Under the pieces are notes generated by a model. That model had not been told where the DNA came from. It was given only the letters and a program-made list of their open reading frames with translations, and made no database searches. This document shows positions 1-5,117 of a stretch of DNA of 5,117 nucleotides, piece after piece. Numbering within the stretch: position 1 is the stretch's first letter; each line of letters starts with the position of its first letter. Both the position numbers and the translations under genes were made by a program. Location: assembly GCA_013140405.1 (NCBI GenBank), contig JABFSV010000222.1, forward strand, positions 1 to 5,117, in the 5' to 3' direction. Source of the DNA: Methyloglobulus sp. Lineage in GTDB: Bacteria > Pseudomonadota > Gammaproteobacteria > Methylococcales > Methylomonadaceae.

Positions 1-57
1 GTGTATACACTTTAACACTTATAAGCAAGTGACCGGAAGAGAAACTGGCGTTGCAAT

Positions 58-381
58 TTACGCAAGCACATTTAACCCGTGCTTGTGCACAATGGTCAAT
101 AGCTTAAGAGCCATGCCGCTGGGACGCTTCGCCCCAGTCTCCCATTTCTGTATTGTTGATTCACTGGTGTTTAGATAACGGGCAAAAACTGGTTGGCTCA
201 CATGGTTCTCTTCACGGATAAGCTTTATCTGCTGTGGTTCAAGCTCAACCGGCACAGACAGGCAAGACTCGTCAAATTCACGCATTGTGGCTTTATCTAT
301 TGCACCAGCCTTGTATAACCCACGGACACTGCTATGGATTGCTGCAAAGGCATCGCTTTTATATTTAGGTTTCTTTGACAT
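58..381 (-). CDS. XRE/HigA-like helix-turn-helix antitoxin
   Basis: The 107-aa protein is a likely type II antitoxin that neutralises the toxin encoded just upstream and represses the shared operon by DNA binding. Residues about 48-85 form a Cro/C1-type helix-turn-helix: QIKLIREENHVSQPVFARYL is followed by the recognition segment TSESTIQKWETGAKRP. The N-terminal 45 residues are probably the toxin-binding part (inference). I chose ATG at 381 rather than the in-frame ATG at 405. TTGGAG lies at 389-394 with a 7-base spacer to 381, and the protein then begins MSKKPKYKSD, typical of the family. The gene overlaps the toxin gene's end by 17 bases, so the two are probably translationally coupled. The strong Shine-Dalgarno here, against none visible for the toxin, fits antitoxin made in excess. 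An orphan XRE regulator is the alternative, but the toxin partner makes that less likely. Confidence 0.88.
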   Translation of the reverse strand: MSKKPKYKSDAFAAIHSSVRGLYKAGAIDKATMREFDESCLSVPVELEPQQIKLIREENHVSQPVFARYLNTSESTIQKWETGAKRPSGMALKLLTIVHKHGLNVLA

Positions 382-748
382 TACAAATCTCCAACAAATC
401 ACCATTTTTTATTTCTGTATCAATGACGCTATCAGGCTGGCGGCTATATAGTTTTGCTAACTTCTTGAATTCTGCAAGCTCAGCCGCATCAATATTTTCC
501 CTATCTTTTTTTGCAAAAAGATAGGTATAAATCCAAAATTTTCCGCTTTTTGTAAGGATAATTGACCTGTAGTTATTATCGCTCAAGCGTTTTTTGAATA
601 CGCCGCCGCCCAAGTCATCAACCTGGCCTTGTATCACCTGCCGTATAGCGAGACAAAGCTCATCATCGCTAATATGGGCTTTTTTAGCCGCTTTGTTAAA
701 CCATGCGGTTTTGAATATTCGTGATGAATCTTTATCTTTAACAGGCAT
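365..748 (-). CDS. RelE/HigB-like type II toxin (RelE family, PF06296-like)
   Basis: The 127-aa protein resembles the RelE-type toxins usually paired with an HTH antitoxin. Such toxins are mostly ribosome-dependent mRNA interferases; that activity is inferred from the family. Visible family hallmarks are RIFKTAWFNKAAKKA (10-24), an I-D-x-x-L helix near 26-31, DLGGGVFKKRL (45-55), YRSI (60-63), and WIYTYLFAKKDRENI (72-86) followed by an L-x-x-FKKLAKLY helix (91-101). An unassigned C-terminal tail of about 25 residues follows. The frame is open back to 838, but ATG at 748 is preferred because homology-like sequence starts about there and the upstream 30 residues look non-coding (clustered Cys, Arg, Lys). 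No Shine-Dalgarno is visible before 748. It is first in a two-gene operon and overlaps the antitoxin by 17 bases. All recognisable motifs are intact, so it is probably functional. Confidence 0.87.
   Translation of the reverse strand: MPVKDKDSSRIFKTAWFNKAAKKAHISDDELCLAIRQVIQGQVDDLGGGVFKKRLSDNNYRSIILTKSGKFWIYTYLFAKKDRENIDAAELAEFKKLAKLYSRQPDSVIDTEIKNGDLLEICNVKET
389..394 (-). promoter_or_regulatory. Ribosome binding site of the antitoxin gene
   Basis: TTGGAG on the minus strand lies 7 bases before ATG at 381, inside the 3' end of the toxin gene. It decides the antitoxin start in favour of 381 over the upstream in-frame ATG at 405. It is the clearest Shine-Dalgarno in the window. Confidence 0.75.
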
Positions 749-760
749 GGCAAATAAAAT

Positions 761-777
761 ATCATAGCACCCAGTGC
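761..777 (-). promoter_or_regulatory. Candidate promoter and small operator of the toxin-antitoxin operon
   Basis: On the minus strand TGCTATGAT (761-769) reads as an extended -10 element (TGn plus TATGAT). No convincing -35 is seen at normal spacing. The adjoining inverted repeat GCAC-CCA-GTGC (767-777) overlaps the -10 extension, where an autorepressing HTH antitoxin would be expected to bind. A start about 7 bases after the -10 would leave a leader of only about 6 bases before the toxin ATG at 748, in keeping with the missing Shine-Dalgarno. This is inference from short motifs. Confidence 0.35.
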
Positions 778-948
778 AACACAATTTTATTTTTTGTTTA
801 AGTCGTGCGTAGGCGTAACGATTACATCTATGCGCCAAAAACCAAGATTTGTGGCATGTCTCCCCGCACTTGTGCTTTCATCCGCTTGGCCATGCCAAAG
901 ATCAGCGTCAAATGGCGGCTTTGCTTTTGTCTAACAACCGAAATAAAC

Positions 949-978
949 TTGTTTACAATATAGCAACATTGCTATAAT
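949..978 (+). promoter_or_regulatory. Promoter with overlapping palindromic operator for the interrupted toxin gene
   Basis: A consensus -10 box TATAAT lies at 973-978. The -35 could be TTGTTT (949-954, 18-base spacer) or TTTACA (952-957, 15-base spacer). The perfect palindrome TATAGCAA-CA-TTGCTATA (959-976) fills the spacer and runs into the -10, so a bound dimer would block RNA polymerase. This is the usual layout for autoregulated toxin-antitoxin operons. The likely transcription start (about 985) falls almost on the ATG at 987, so the message may be leaderless. The matching antitoxin is absent from the window, so the repressor identity is unknown. Confidence 0.6.
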
Positions 979-986
979 CGCAGTAT

Positions 987-1121
987 ATGACGTGGACTGT
1001 TGAAACGCTCAACGCGACCGTGGACGAAGAAATTGAGGCGCTTCCTGCCGATATGCGAGCGCGTCTTGTGCGTATATGGGGTCTTGTGGAAGAACCCCCA
1101 AAAGTGTTCGTTCTGAGCTAA
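987..1121 (+). pseudogene. HigB/Gp49-like toxin gene truncated by the transposon end
   Basis: ATG at 987 opens a 44-codon frame. The first 30 residues (MTWTVETLNATVDEEIEALP, then ADMRARLVRI) closely resemble the start of phage-derived Gp49-like/HigB toxins, normally about 100-120 aa. At 1077/1078 the native sequence stops and the frame runs into the transposon's left repeat, adding WGLVEEPPKVFVLS before TAA at 1119-1121. The body of the toxin, including the usual basic and aromatic active-site region, is missing, and so is the HTH antitoxin that normally follows. The remnant should be inactive, which fits the absence of an antitoxin. Its native 91 bases are visibly richer in G+C (about 54% by hand count) than most of the window. 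The promoter and operator upstream remain. It ends tail to tail with tnpA. Confidence 0.78.
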
Positions 1122-1122
1122 G
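1078..1122 (+). repeat. Left terminal inverted repeat of the Tn3-family transposon
   Basis: The repeat begins GGGGTCTTGTGG and ends CTAAG, the usual inner end of Tn3-family repeats. It is the reverse complement of 4946-4990 at 43 of 45 positions. The first 37 bases are identical; mismatches fall at repeat positions 38 and 44. It is longer than the typical 38 bp. The tnpA stop codon (1118-1120) lies inside it. The outer part is self-complementary: GGGGTCTT, a GTGG loop, then AAGAACCCC with one bulged A. Confidence 0.95.
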
Positions 1123-4100
1123 CCACTTTCCAGAAGTACCGTTTTAAATGTTTTTCAAGCTCATTTACCATCGCATCCACATCAATATCCCCATTGCTTT
1201 TTCTAAAATTGTACTTGCCAGTGAATGCAATATGCGACCAGGCAATGGGTGAGATTCTGGCAAACTCATCGATAATTGCCTGGCTCGTCCCGGCGGCAAG
1301 CATCCGTTCATAAACGGTGTTTAAAATAATGGCGTTATAGGCGATGATGGTATTTGCAACCAGCCTTACTGCATGTGCGCTGATTTGATTGTTTTCTATC
1401 TTTTTACCTTTAAAAACGCCACGATAAATTTTCCTGATGAGCCCTTGCAGTTGGTGGTAAGCCTCCGTTCGATTCCTGGCCGTCCGTATGGCTTTTCGCA
1501 GGGCCATGTTATCGATTAGATTTAACACATGCGTACTTTTAAATATCGCATTATATTCAACCAGTGCTTTTTTAAGTCCGGTATAACGCGCATAGGAGCT
1601 TAATTTTCTGACGATGTTACTTTGCGTATTTTCTTGCAGCAGCAAAGAAAGCAATACCCGCAAGATGCCCCTTTTGTTCGATTTAATCAGATTTTTATCG
1701 ATGACGCCCTGTGAACGAATAATCCCAGTATAGCAGTCAGCCGTTTTGACTGAATACAAGTCGTTTGCCGCGTCCTTTATGTCTTTAATGCTAGGGACAT
1801 AATCAACATCGATAGAATCCAATATAACGAAATTGAGCTTATTGAGAGAGTGGTTGTCTCCCGTCACCATATCGATGGTAATGTTTGTTTTATTACCCTG
1901 AATGATGTCGTAAAGGGCGTGCCCTTCATAGTTGTTAAGCCCAATATTTTTAGCATTGGCGGCAACAAAGTTTGCAATCAATGTATAAAGCGATAGCCCC
2001 GGGGATTTTCCAAGATATTTTTTTGAATATCTCGATTGGATGGTGCTTTCACTGGTTGCTAATTTTTGCCCGTCAGCATCGGCCAGCAATTTGTCATCCA
2101 TTAAATTCCACAGTTTAAAAATAGGCAGCGAATGAATCAGGTTACCCACTCTGTCATTCGCGGCGCATAACGTCTCTATGCGCATAAAATCTTCATGGGT
2201 TGAACGCATCAGGTTGTGATTGAGATCAGACATCTCAGCCATCTTCTCAATGCCAATACCAAAAGCATCCGATAAAATACAAGCATTAATGGCCAGTGCT
2301 ACGGGCATCTTTTTTTTGTTGTATCGGGTTTTCATATGGGTAAAGGATCGCCACATGCCAATGCGATCACCTATGTACATCATGATGTTGGGTATTTCTA
2401 CCTGGGACAGGGTCCTGAAAAAAGCATCATCGAGTTTATCCAGGCTGTCATAACCCAAACTCCAGTCCTGCCCACCCGTTTTCATTGCTTTGATATTGAA
2501 CGCTGAATTCTCGCCGGCACTGATCCGTTTTGTCGTTCTATCCCACGTGGCGTCTAACGTCATAAGGGCAGCATCCAAGCGTCCGTCACAATAAACTGGA
2601 ATTTTGGGATAGCCAAACTCTTTGGCTATTTTTTCAACATCATCGACTAATGCATCGCTAATCAAATCATGATCGATGTCGCAGTAAGAGATACTTTCAT
2701 TACAACAGAGCAGGCCTTTATCCAGGCGGCGATACATCTTACGGTAAACGAAAAACTCGAATAAATGAGGATCTACCTGCGCATCATCCGGATCTTTTTT
2801 CAAATAAGGAAGCTGTGGCTTTGATAGGGTGTCTTCTATATCTTGGGGTAATTTAAATGTAGCGGGGCCTTTGCCACTCCCATAGTGCCCTTTCATTAAA
2901 TCAATGAGCGCCATGATGTCGTTGTCTTCTTTGTAAAATGCAAAGGGTACGGCCAGTAGAATAGGCCTCAAATAAAGCGCGGATGAACGTGACGATTTTA
3001 AATAAAATTCACGTAGGGCCGCTTTAGTATCAAAGGTGCTGCGTTGCAAAAACTGGGCTAACGCCGGAAACTGCCCTTCCGGCAATATCTTGTAGGCCGC
3101 TTGGTTTAGTTCGTCATGATCCAGTCCCGTCTTGCGGTTTGGGAACCACTTGAGAAACTTGGCCAGCTTGGGCAAATCAACAACCAAGCCAGAATGGTGC
3201 TCAGCGGCGGCCTTCTCCGCATATGCCTTCGCATCGCCCGTAATAGCCCTTGTATGGTACATAAAGCTGGTGATTAAATTATCCATGATTTGTTGATATC
3301 GATGATAAATATAGCAAAGGGCATGCAGCCATTGTTGCGGTTTGCCTAACCTCCTCAATCGGGAAGCCGCATATTGCCCTGCTATATCCGCATAATAACG
3401 AATGGCATTTTTGGATAACAGGAGGGTTGGAAGAAAATCCTTTGCAAATTTATACAACCCCTCAAGCCTCAATGCCTTTTCAACCTCGGCACTGATAGCG
3501 GTGTAGGTGAAGTTTTTTTGGTCGGCACGCAGAATGTTTAGCGGGGTTATCCCATCTTCCCGGTCGATCAATTCAGATAACTGTTTTTGTTGCCCATGGG
3601 GCATTAACAATATGAGCCGGTCAAGCCTGTCGCGTTCATTAGCAAAGGATTGGGTAAACATATCCTGCAAACTGCGGTAGGTCGGGATAACAATTTTTTG
3701 ATTATCAAGGTAGACCAGCAGTTGACGAAATGCGTCATGACCTTTGGGGTAGTAGCGGAGCAATTCACCTATGTGCGCCTCAACCTGAATGGCCTGTTCC
3801 ACTGACCAGGCCTGATAATCAAACAGGTTGAGAATAATTTGCTTTTGCTGGTTGGTGCGCTGACGAGTGATGCTGCCCTGAAACACCACGTCTGTTTTTT
3901 TGAAAAATATTGCAAGCACATAGTCAACATCGGCTCGGACATCATCAAATGTAAAAGTGAAAAATTGGTTCTTGGCTTTGAAATAGGCAAGCTGCAATAT
4001 GAAATGCACTTTTGTTTTGATGGTGCCAAACTGGCCGAGTGTGTCCAATTCAACCTGGGTTAATTCAAAATAGAGCTGTTGTTCATTTTGATTGAAAACT

Positions 4101-4165
4101 GGCCTTGCGTAGAGATCGGCAACTTCAGCTTCAGGCAGGAGATAAAGACGTTTTAGGTTCGTCAT
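1118..4165 (-). CDS. tnpA: Tn3-family transposase TnpA
   Basis: The 1015-aa protein has normal length for Tn3-family transposases, which bind the terminal repeats and catalyse replicative strand transfer. Residues about 5-170 match the N-terminal DUF4158-type domain (LYLLPEAEVADLYARPVFN, TKVHFILQLAYFKAK). The C-terminal half, from about 590, is the Tn3 DDE catalytic domain. By motif the triad is D698 (ADADGQ), D770 (MVTGDNHSLNKLNF) and E901 (NRTEAYHQL). The spacings of 72 and 131 residues fit the family. ATG at 4165 is the earliest possible start, because an in-frame TGA lies three codons upstream, and the family N-terminus begins here. No Shine-Dalgarno is visible. A 20-codon upstream frame overlaps the start as ATGA, and an inverted repeat can pair the start codon. 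The stop lies in the left terminal repeat. No frameshift or missing motif is seen, so it is probably active. Confidence 0.96.
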   Translation of the reverse strand: MTNLKRLYLLPEAEVADLYARPVFNQNEQQLYFELTQVELDTLGQFGTIKTKVHFILQLAYFKAKNQFFTFTFDDVRADVDYVLAIFFKKTDVVFQGSITRQRTNQQKQIILNLFDYQAWSVEQAIQVEAHIGELLRYYPKGHDAFRQLLVYLDNQKIVIPTYRSLQDMFTQSFANERDRLDRLILLMPHGQQKQLSELIDREDGITPLNILRADQKNFTYTAISAEVEKALRLEGLYKFAKDFLPTLLLSKNAIRYYADIAGQYAASRLRRLGKPQQWLHALCYIYHRYQQIMDNLITSFMYHTRAITGDAKAYAEKAAAEHHSGLVVDLPKLAKFLKWFPNRKTGLDHDELNQAAYKILPEGQFPALAQFLQRSTFDTKAALREFYLKSSRSSALYLRPILLAVPFAFYKEDNDIMALIDLMKGHYGSGKGPATFKLPQDIEDTLSKPQLPYLKKDPDDAQVDPHLFEFFVYRKMYRRLDKGLLCCNESISYCDIDHDLISDALVDDVEKIAKEFGYPKIPVYCDGRLDAALMTLDATWDRTTKRISAGENSAFNIKAMKTGGQDWSLGYDSLDKLDDAFFRTLSQVEIPNIMMYIGDRIGMWRSFTHMKTRYNKKKMPVALAINACILSDAFGIGIEKMAEMSDLNHNLMRSTHEDFMRIETLCAANDRVGNLIHSLPIFKLWNLMDDKLLADADGQKLATSESTIQSRYSKKYLGKSPGLSLYTLIANFVAANAKNIGLNNYEGHALYDIIQGNKTNITIDMVTGDNHSLNKLNFVILDSIDVDYVPSIKDIKDAANDLYSVKTADCYTGIIRSQGVIDKNLIKSNKRGILRVLLSLLLQENTQSNIVRKLSSYARYTGLKKALVEYNAIFKSTHVLNLIDNMALRKAIRTARNRTEAYHQLQGLIRKIYRGVFKGKKIENNQISAHAVRLVANTIIAYNAIILNTVYERMLAAGTSQAIIDEFARISPIAWSHIAFTGKYNFRKSNGDIDVDAMVNELEKHLKRYFWKVA

Positions 4166-4224
4166 GCGGGTTCAAAAAAACGGAGGTTTGGCTGGACTGA
4201 TTTCCCAGTCAAAAAAGCCCGCAT
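4162..4224 (-). CDS. Possible 20-aa leader peptide translationally coupled to tnpA
   Basis: On the minus strand ATG at 4224 opens 20 codons (MRAFLTGKSV, then QPNLRFFEPA) and ends in TGA at 4164-4162. That stop shares bases with the tnpA ATG (ATGA overlap). tnpA has no visible Shine-Dalgarno, so re-initiation by ribosomes finishing this frame would explain how it is translated. No strong Shine-Dalgarno precedes this ATG either. A TACAAT box at 4223-4228 would start transcription inside the frame and exclude it. Real translation is unproven, and chance is a serious alternative for so short a frame. Confidence 0.3.
   Translation of the reverse strand: MRAFLTGKSVQPNLRFFEPA
4164..4224 (-). promoter_or_regulatory. 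Inverted repeat able to sequester the tnpA start codon
   Basis: The 7-bp arms ATGCGGG (4164-4170) and CCCGCAT (4218-4224) are exact reverse complements. Between them sits a second hairpin, GACTG-ATTTCC-CAGTC (4195-4210). In tnpA mRNA the outer stem would pair the AUG start and the bases just before it, and would also pair the AUG of the short upstream frame. Such a structure could hold down transposase synthesis (inference). It could instead be, or overlap, resolvase-binding sequence in res. Confidence 0.4.
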
Positions 4225-4311
4225 TGTACGCCAGTAATTGGTAAGATAAATCGGTTCAGTAAATCTTGGTTCAGAATATCGTTTTTCAGTCAGTAAAATG
4301 GACTCATCCGT
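4166..4311. promoter_or_regulatory. res recombination site and divergent tnpA/tnpR promoter region
   Basis: The 146 bp between the divergent tnpA and tnpR genes is where Tn3-type elements carry res, normally three resolvase-binding subsites that also overlap both promoters. Repeats seen here are GGTTCAG at 4253-4259 and 4268-4274, TCAGTAAA at 4256-4263 and 4290-4297, and an AAGAT/ATCTT inverted pair at 4243-4267. Nearer tnpA lie GACTG/CAGTC (4195-4210) and ATGCGGG/CCCGCAT. I cannot assign subsites I-III or the crossover point with confidence. Weak promoter candidates are TTCAGA (4270-4275) with TAAAAT (4294-4299) for tnpR, and TACAAT (4223-4228, minus strand) for tnpA. TnpR bound here would be expected to repress both genes. 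Confidence 0.7.
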
Positions 4312-4920
4312 ATGAAAATTGGGTACGCGCGCGTTTCAACCAAAGAGCAATCTTTGTCTATGCAAGTTGATGCATTAAAAAAAGCCGGTTGCGATCAAAT
4401 TCATGAAGAAATTGCCAGTGGTGCAAAAACGTCAAGACCGGTGCTTGAAGAAATTATGCGAAACCTGCGGGAAGATGACACATTGATCATTTGGAAATTA
4501 GATAGGCTGGGCAGAAACCTGGCCCATTTAATCCATCTGACAACAAAATTAATTGAAAAAAAAGTGGGGTTAATCAGTTTAAACGATCCGATTGATACAT
4601 CGACTGCCCAAGGGCGAATGGTGTTTGGTATTTTTGCTTCCCTTGCTGAGTTTGAGCGAGAATTAATTCGTGAACGAACACAGGCCGGGTTGAAGTCGGC
4701 TAGGGCTCGCGGTAAAAAAGGCGGACGGCCTAAAGGGATGACTCAAGCGGCAATAGAAAAGGCAACCATTGCTGAGGCCCTTTATAAAAATGGGAGCATT
4801 CCTGTGAAAAAAATTGCAGAACAATTAGGAATCTCGAAAACCACGTTGTATTTGTACCTTCGGTATCGAAACGTTGATATAGGAGCAATGCCTAAACCTA
4901 TAGAGGCAATGGCTCCATGA
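4312..4920 (+). CDS. tnpR: Serine resolvase TnpR
   Basis: The 202-aa protein is a resolvase/invertase-family serine recombinase that resolves transposition cointegrates at res. The N-terminal catalytic domain (about 1-125) carries IGYARVSTKEQ, with nucleophile S9 and R7, R42 in the loop, and LDRLGRNLAHL, with R65 and R68. The long E-helix FASLAEFERELIRERTQAGL (108-127) follows. GGRPKG at 137-142 leads into a Hin-type helix-turn-helix (about 150-185: KKIAEQLGISKTTLYLYLR). The family is usually about 180-190 aa, so there is a short, divergent C-terminal tail of about 15 residues (NVDIGAMPKPIEAMAP). ATG at 4312 fits the family N-terminus exactly; only a weak TGGA (4299-4302) precedes it. Transcribed away from tnpA. 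All key catalytic residues are present. An invertase is less likely given the tnpA partner and intergenic repeats. Confidence 0.95.
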   Translation: MKIGYARVSTKEQSLSMQVDALKKAGCDQIHEEIASGAKTSRPVLEEIMRNLREDDTLIIWKLDRLGRNLAHLIHLTTKLIEKKVGLISLNDPIDTSTAQGRMVFGIFASLAEFERELIRERTQAGLKSARARGKKGGRPKGMTQAAIEKATIAEALYKNGSIPVKKIAEQLGISKTTLYLYLRYRNVDIGAMPKPIEAMAP

Positions 4921-4937
4921 AGTAGGCTTATAGGCAT

Positions 4938-5117
4938 TTAACAAACATAGCTTAGAACGAACACTTTTGGGGGTTCTTCCACAAGACCCCATAAAGAAGC
5001 GATCTTATGCGTATTCAGATTATCCAGTACCACACGAATGACAGTCGCATCCGGATAAAGGTCTGCAAGCTGTTTCATGCAGTGGGCAAATTCAATTTTG
5101 GTGCGCCGGTCCGTGAT
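4938..5117 (-). pseudogene. IS630-family transposase fragment truncated by the transposon
   Basis: The minus-strand frame is open at the window's right edge, so its 5' part lies outside. It gives ITDRRTKIEFAHCMKQLADL then YPDATVIRVVLDNLNTHKIA, closely matching the central part of IS630-family DDE transposases. VVLDNLNTH holds the second catalytic Asp (residue 32 of the visible part). At 4990/4991, just after ASL, the native frame is cut by the right terminal repeat. It then reads WGLVEEPPKVFVLSYVC to a stop at 4938-4940. The downstream segment with the third catalytic acidic residue is missing, so the product cannot be an active transposase. IS630-family genes sometimes use two frames; only one is visible here. 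The segment lies opposite in strand to tnpR and is transcribed toward the transposon. Confidence 0.82.
4946..4990 (-). repeat. Right terminal inverted repeat of the Tn3-family transposon
   Basis: This is the reverse complement of the left repeat at 43 of 45 positions, ending CCCC at 4990. The outermost 37 bases are identical to the left copy. The inner end reads CTATG where the left reads CTAAG. It starts 25 bp after the tnpR stop, leaving no room for cargo. It has the same self-complementary outer part as the left end. Confidence 0.95.

Larger units (their letters stand above)
1078..4990. mobile_element. Complete Tn3-family transposon without passenger genes
   Basis: The 3,913-bp element is bounded by 45-bp inverted repeats starting GGGG and carries divergent tnpA and tnpR around a 146-bp res/promoter region. 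Tn3-family elements move by replicative transposition: TnpA forms a cointegrate and the serine resolvase TnpR resolves it at res. All expected parts look intact. There is no passenger gene, since tnpA ends inside the left repeat and only 25 bp lie between tnpR and the right repeat. Tn3-family insertion normally duplicates 5 bp. Here the flanks are TATAT and ATAAA, and the element is bordered by fragments of two different genes, so the surroundings were rearranged after insertion. Confidence 0.93.

Noticed and set aside
382..405. Antitoxin start at 405
   Set aside because: The strong Shine-Dalgarno at 389-394 sits between 405 and 381 and serves the ATG at 381.
749..838. N-terminal extension of the RelE-like toxin to an ATG at 838
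   Set aside because: The added 30 residues do not resemble the family, and the promoter-like box at 761-766 lies inside them.
851..900. Inverted repeats TGGCATG/CATGCCA and TTGGC-CAT-GCCAA between the two toxin genes
   Set aside because: The arms are short and the longer-spaced pair is over 30 bases apart. They show no clear relation to either promoter and are near what chance allows.
1075..1077. TAT/ATA bases just outside both repeats as an extension of the inverted repeat
   Set aside because: Tn3-family repeats start at GGGG. A three-base match outside is easily chance, and it lies in the coding sequence of the flanking genes.
2220..2453. Plus-strand open frame of 77 codons
   Set aside because: It lies wholly antisense to well-supported tnpA codons and its translation resembles no family I recognise.
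3769..4063. Two further open frames (3769-4053 minus, 3839-4063 plus) inside tnpA
   Set aside because: Both overlap the conserved N-terminal domain of TnpA in other frames, and their products are unremarkable. They are shadow frames.
4954..4995. Terminal-repeat hairpin as a Rho-independent terminator of tnpR
   Set aside because: The stem is GC-rich but is followed by ATAAAG rather than a run of T, so it lacks a terminator tail.
1..5117. CRISPR array, tRNA, rRNA or defence-system genes
   Set aside because: No regularly spaced repeats, cloverleaf sequences, ribosomal RNA segments or nuclease/helicase defence genes were seen in any part of the window.

Overview
The window is a complete, cargo-free Tn3-family transposon (1078-4990, 3,913 bp) sitting at the junction of two unrelated broken genes. 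An intact type II toxin-antitoxin operon lies beside it on the left. Family assignments come from motifs I recognise by eye; no search was run. The modest G+C, the gene families and the gene-dense mobile context suggest a proteobacterium, probably gammaproteobacterial, in a plasmid or other accessory region. The sequence does not let me name a species.

Left part (1-986). On the minus strand a RelE/HigB-like toxin gene (365-748) overlaps by 17 bases an XRE-type helix-turn-helix antitoxin gene (58-381), which has its own good ribosome binding site. The order is toxin first, antitoxin second, as in higBA. A 238-bp non-coding stretch (749-986) holds outward-facing promoter-like signals for this operon and for a second toxin gene on the plus strand. 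The second promoter has a perfect TATAAT box overlapped by a perfect palindrome. That second toxin gene (from 987) resembles the Gp49/HigB family but is cut after about 30 codons by the transposon end.

Transposon (1078-4990). Nearly perfect 45-bp inverted repeats (43/45 identical) bound a divergent tnpA (minus strand, 1015 aa, DDE triad D698/D770/E901 by motif) and tnpR (plus strand, 202 aa, serine resolvase). The 146 bp between them must hold the res site and both promoters. TnpA would make cointegrates and TnpR would resolve them at res. The tnpA stop codon lies inside the left repeat, and only 25 bp separate tnpR from the right repeat, so there is no room for passenger genes. Two details stand out. 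A 20-codon upstream reading frame stops in an ATGA overlap with the tnpA start, and an inverted repeat could pair that start codon in the mRNA. The outer 21 bases of each terminal repeat are also self-complementary.

Right part (4991-5117). A minus-strand fragment of an IS630-family transposase runs in from the window edge and is cut at the right repeat. The left neighbour is a toxin gene, the right neighbour is an IS630 transposase, and the 5-bp flanks (TATAT and ATAAA) do not match. The present arrangement is therefore not a simple insertion. It points to a deletion, an inversion or recombination between transposon copies after insertion, or to an assembly join.
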